Assembly (NCBI GenBank): GCA_029983495.1
Contig: JASBZJ010000086.1
Coordinates: 1 to 8,538 of the forward strand
Direction: 5' to 3'
DNA length: 8,538 nt
From: Porphyromonas sp.
GTDB lineage: Bacteria; Bacteroidota; Bacteroidia; Bacteroidales; Porphyromonadaceae
Both the position numbers and the translations under genes were made by a program. This document shows, piece by piece, positions 6,579 through 8,538 of this stretch (its first letter is position 1; each line of letters opens with the position of its first letter). Under the pieces are notes generated by a model, which worked only from the letters and a program-made list of their open reading frames with translations, was not told where the DNA came from and ran no database searches.

Positions 6579-7049
6579 ATGGAATATAACTTTATGACGC
6601 AGGAGGGCTTCAATAAGCTGATGGAAGAAATCAGTCGATTGGAGGCAGAAGAACGTCCAAAAATACAGCAACAGGTAGCTGAAGCTCGAGAAAAAGGTGA
6701 CCTTAGTGAGAATGCAGAGTATGATGCAGCTCGCGAAGCCCAAGGAATGCTTGAAGCTCGTATTTCGGAGCTTAAAACCATGGCGGCTCAAGCGCGTATT
6801 ATCGATGAAACAAAAATCGATACTCAAAAGGTTCAGCTTTTTACGAAAGTGACTGTAAAGAATCTCGACGATAAGTCGAAAACTACCTACACAATTGTGC
6901 CCGATAATGAATCGAATTTTAAAGAGAAAAAAATTTCGCTTAACGCACCAATATCGAAGGGCTTAATTGGTAAGAAGAAGGGTGATATTGCAGAAATTGA
7001 AGTTCCCGTAGGTAAGCTACGTTTCGAAATTCTCGATATCTCGTTGTAA
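6579..7049 (+). CDS. greA: Transcription elongation factor GreA
   Basis: GreA enters the secondary channel of a backtracked RNA polymerase and stimulates cleavage of the extruded RNA 3' end, restarting elongation. The protein is 156 residues, the usual length. The N-terminal coiled coil covers about residues 10-75. Its acidic tip is GDLSENAEYDAA (40-51), with D41 and E44 matching the catalytic D41 and E44 of E. coli GreA in both identity and number, which supports the start at 6579 over the ATG five codons later. The C-terminal FKBP-like domain runs from about residue 80, with SKGLIGKKKGDIAEIEVP near its end. It is 21 bases ahead of the HIT gene, so the two may be cotranscribed. Confidence 0.96.
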   Translation: MEYNFMTQEGFNKLMEEISRLEAEERPKIQQQVAEAREKGDLSENAEYDAAREAQGMLEARISELKTMAAQARIIDETKIDTQKVQLFTKVTVKNLDDKSKTTYTIVPDNESNFKEKKISLNAPISKGLIGKKKGDIAEIEVPVGKLRFEILDISL

Positions 7050-7070
7050 CCGAAGTTGTGTTTTAAAAGT

Positions 7071-7466
7071 ATGGCAACGCTTTTTACACGAATTATTAAT
7101 GGCGAAATACCTTGTTATAAGGTTGCTGAAACCGACTCCTACTTCGCTTTCCTTGATATTAACCCGAAAGCAGTTGGGCATACCCTTGTTGTACCAAAAA
7201 AAGAAGTCGATTATATGTTCGATTTGTCGGATGACGCATTTAGTGGCTTAATGCTTTTTGCCAAAAATATTGCTCATGCAATACAAAAGGCTTTTCCATG
7301 CCCCAAGGTTGGTATGGCTGTGCTTGGGCTTGAAGTACCACATGCACACGTGCATTTAATACCTTTACAAAGCGAAGCTACGTTCTATAATCAGAGTAAA
7401 ATTTCGCTTACTGAATCTGAGTTCCATGAGGTAGCATTACGCATTGCTCAAAACTTAGAGAAGTAA
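7071..7466 (+). CDS. HIT family protein (histidine-triad nucleotide binding)
   Basis: Histidine-triad proteins are small cytosolic nucleotide hydrolases or transferases acting on phosphoramidates such as AMP-lysine or on dinucleoside polyphosphates; the substrate here cannot be told. The start at 7071 gives MATLFTRIINGEIPCYKV and 131 residues, typical of bacterial HIT proteins; the upstream ATG at 7056 would add only MCFKS. Landmarks are FLDINPKAVGHTLVVPKKEV (residues 28-46), and the histidine triad HAHVHLI (91-97), whose middle histidine H93 is the expected nucleophile. The N-terminal CxxC zinc site found in some members is absent. The gene follows greA by 21 bases, with no terminator between them. 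Confidence 0.92.
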   Translation: MATLFTRIINGEIPCYKVAETDSYFAFLDINPKAVGHTLVVPKKEVDYMFDLSDDAFSGLMLFAKNIAHAIQKAFPCPKVGMAVLGLEVPHAHVHLIPLQSEATFYNQSKISLTESEFHEVALRIAQNLEK

Positions 7467-7492
7467 AAAAATGGTGGAGGTTAGTAAAAACT

Positions 7493-7523
7493 ATTGCAGA
7501 ATAGAAAAATTGTTGTACCTTTG
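7493..7523 (+). promoter_or_regulatory. Promoter of the tRNA-Val pair
   Basis: ATTG (7493-7496) is a near match to the Bacteroidota -33 element TTTG, and TACCTTTG (7516-7523) matches the -7 element TAnnTTTG exactly, with the preferred 19-base spacer. Transcription should start near 7529-7531, about 87 bases before the first tRNA. It begins 26 bases after the HIT gene stop. Confidence 0.75.
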
Positions 7524-7535
7524 CACCGCTACACC

Positions 7536-7596
7536 GCAAAATAGGGGTTGCTTGGCGAAGTGACTCCCACGATTTAAGTGGGAAGTAAGTATTTGC
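7536..7596 (+). other. Structured leader before the tRNA genes
   Basis: GCAAAATA (7536-7543) pairs with TATTTGC (7590-7596), seven pairs with one bulged A. This encloses a perfect hairpin TCCCAC (7565-7570) with GTGGGA (7578-7583) around the loop GATTTAA. It is most likely the 5' leader removed from the tRNA precursor, though its length and structure are more than is needed. No start codon was seen in it. Confidence 0.35.
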
Positions 7597-7616
7597 AATC
7601 TGACTTCTACCTTATT

Positions 7617-7691
7617 GGGTTCATAGCTCAGCTGGTTTAGAGCATCTGCCTTACAAGCAGAGGGTCATAGGTTCGAATCCTATTGGACCCA
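7617..7691 (+). tRNA. tRNA-Val (anticodon TAC), first copy
   Basis: The 75 bases fold as a complete cloverleaf. The acceptor GGGTTCA pairs with TGGACCC (one G-T pair), the D arm is GCTC/GAGC, the anticodon arm is TCTGC/GCAGA with loop CTTACAA and anticodon TAC at 7652-7654, and the T arm is ATAGG/CCTAT with loop TTCGAAT. The discriminator base is A. It reads GTA and related valine codons. The 3' CCA is not encoded here (CAT follows), so a CCA-adding enzyme is needed. Confidence 0.96.
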
Positions 7692-7725
7692 CATTGGGTG
7701 CGAGGAAGAGATTTGTTGTTTCGAA

Positions 7726-7803
7726 GGGTTCATAGCTCAGCTGGTTTAGAGCATCTGCCTTACAAGCAGAGGGTCATAGGTTCGAATCCTATTGGACCCA
7801 CCA
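7726..7803 (+). tRNA. tRNA-Val (anticodon TAC), second copy with CCA
   Basis: Bases 7726-7800 are identical to the first copy at all 75 positions, with the anticodon TAC at 7761-7763. Here the discriminator A is followed by CCA (7801-7803), so the mature 3' end is encoded or matches by chance. The 34 bases between copies are not alike, so the repeat is limited to the tRNA body. Both copies should come from the promoter at 7493-7523. Confidence 0.96.
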
Positions 7804-7863
7804 TCGATTTTCTTTACATGATTGTTGTGAAGAAGCCGACAAGCATAATTTATCATTCCATTG

Positions 7864-7894
7864 CTACCCCTTTCCCCACGAATGGGGTAGTTTT
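7864..7894 (+). terminator. Terminator of the tRNA-Val unit
   Basis: CTACCCC (7864-7870) pairs with GGGGTAG (7884-7890), or CCCCA (7874-7878) pairs with TGGGG (7883-7887) around the tetraloop CGAA. Either stem shares the same GGGG side, and TTTT (7891-7894) follows directly. It lies 61 bases after the second tRNA and is a good intrinsic terminator for that transcript. Confidence 0.7.
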
Positions 7895-7895
7895 G

Positions 7896-7927
7896 TGTGA
7901 TGGGAAGTTAGCTAATAACTAATTTTG
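7896..7927 (+). promoter_or_regulatory. Promoter-like site for rplY
   Basis: TAATTTTG (7920-7927) matches the -7 consensus TAnnTTTG exactly. The -33 element is weak: TGTG at 7896-7899 with a 20-base spacer, or TTTG at 7892-7895 with a spacer of 24. The implied start near 7934 would leave about 20 untranslated bases before rplY. It follows the tRNA terminator, which fits a fresh start of transcription. Confidence 0.5.
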
Positions 7928-7953
7928 AGTAACACTTTAAAGTAAATCAAAGA

Positions 7954-8538
7954 ATGAAAACTTACACGCTTACTGCAGAAATGCGTACCGAGAAAGGTAA
8001 AAAAGCTGCCAAGAACCTTCGCAAGGAGGGTATAATACCTGCTAACCTTTATGGGCTTGGCAAGGAAAATATGAACCTCGTTGTTAAGGAAAGAGAGGTT
8101 AATAACCTTATTTACACCCCCGATACCTATGCTATCGACCTTACTGTAAATGGTGAGTTGAGAAAAGCTGTACTGAAGGAAATTCAGTTCCACCCAGTAA
8201 CCGATAAAATACTTCATATCGACTTTTTGGAAGTTGATACCATTAAGCCAATAAATATGCAAATACCTATTGTGCTTGAGGGGCTTGCTGAAGGTGTTCG
8301 TGCTGGTGGTAAACTCGTAAAGGAAATGCGTAAAATTACGGTACGGGCAACTTACGATAAAATACCCGAGCGTGTTACAATTGATGTAACTCCATTAAAA
8401 CTTGGCGAAACAATACAAATTGGCGCACTCAGCTTTGAAGGTCTTGAAATAATGAATGCCAAGAATGCTGTTGTTGTTGCTGTTCGCCTTACTCGTGCAG
8501 CTCGTGGTGCCGCAGCTGCTGCAGCTCAGGCTGGTAAG
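7954..8538 (+). CDS. rplY: 50S ribosomal protein L25/general stress protein Ctc (3' partial)
   Basis: L25 (Ctc, TL5) binds 5S rRNA in the central protuberance of the large subunit. The 195 visible residues start MKTYTLTAEMRTEKGKKAAK and contain the family pattern LRKEGIIPANLYG (residues 22-34), FHPVTDKILHIDFLEV (79-94) and the start of the second, Ctc-type domain from about residue 98, including VRAGGKLVKEMRKI (115-128). So this is the long two-domain form rather than the short E. coli L25. The visible end is an alanine-rich tail (ARGAAAAAAQAGK), and the frame is still open at the window edge; few residues are likely missing. The gene stands apart from the ribosomal cluster, behind the tRNA unit, with its own promoter-like site. 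Confidence 0.95.
   Translation, partial: MKTYTLTAEMRTEKGKKAAKNLRKEGIIPANLYGLGKENMNLVVKEREVNNLIYTPDTYAIDLTVNGELRKAVLKEIQFHPVTDKILHIDFLEVDTIKPINMQIPIVLEGLAEGVRAGGKLVKEMRKITVRATYDKIPERVTIDVTPLKLGETIQIGALSFEGLEIMNAKNAVVVAVRLTRAARGAAAAAAQAGK

Noticed and set aside
6359..6781. 140-codon minus-strand frame with a CSNC motif, resembling a zinc ribbon
   Set aside because: Half of it is the shadow of greA; the rest has only one CxxC pair and no other support.
7056..7070. Earlier ATG for the HIT protein
   Set aside because: It adds only MCFKS before the conserved MATLFTRII start.
7683..7922. 79-codon frame overlapping the second tRNA
   Set aside because: It reads across the tRNA and its terminator and is chance.
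1..8538. Mobile elements, CRISPR arrays, prophage or defence genes
   Set aside because: No transposase or integrase motifs, no regularly spaced repeats and no matching domains were found; the only long exact repeat is the tRNA-Val pair.

Overview
The window is a stretch of a bacterial chromosome from the order Bacteroidales (phylum Bacteroidota). This rests on the protein sequences (S4, GreA and the zinc-free L36 all look Bacteroidales-like), on the near absence of Shine-Dalgarno sequences before highly expressed genes, and on promoter-like sites of the Bacteroidota form TAnnTTTG. Genus and family cannot be resolved by eye.

Positions 1-5330 are the distal part of the S10-spc-alpha ribosomal protein cluster, all on the + strand: secY (5' end outside the window), map, infA, rpmJ, rpsM, rpsK, rpsD, rpoA and rplQ. 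These genes make the protein-export channel, process N-termini of new proteins, start translation, supply ribosomal proteins L36, S13, S11, S4 and L17, and supply the RNA polymerase alpha subunit. Gaps between genes are short except for 249 bases before rpsD. That gap is rich in potential RNA structure, including a possible pseudoknot, and is a candidate S4-responsive leader.

Positions 5331-6578 are less ordinary. Three hairpins follow rplQ; the last is a textbook intrinsic terminator. Next comes a probable lipoprotein gene with Arg and Leu codon use unlike the ribosomal genes. After it lie about 420 bases without a confident gene, holding a 45-codon open frame, a strong -7-like promoter element, a palindromic structured segment and an open frame interrupted by one stop.

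Positions 6579-7466 encode GreA, which rescues backtracked RNA polymerase, and a HIT-family nucleotide-binding protein. Positions 7493-7894 form a compact tRNA transcription unit: promoter, structured leader, two identical tRNA-Val(TAC) genes and a terminator. The last gene, rplY (L25/Ctc), has its own promoter-like site and runs off the window end.

No insertion sequence, CRISPR array, phage gene or defence system was seen. The most interesting places are the rpsD leader (2932-3119) and the rplQ-greA interval.
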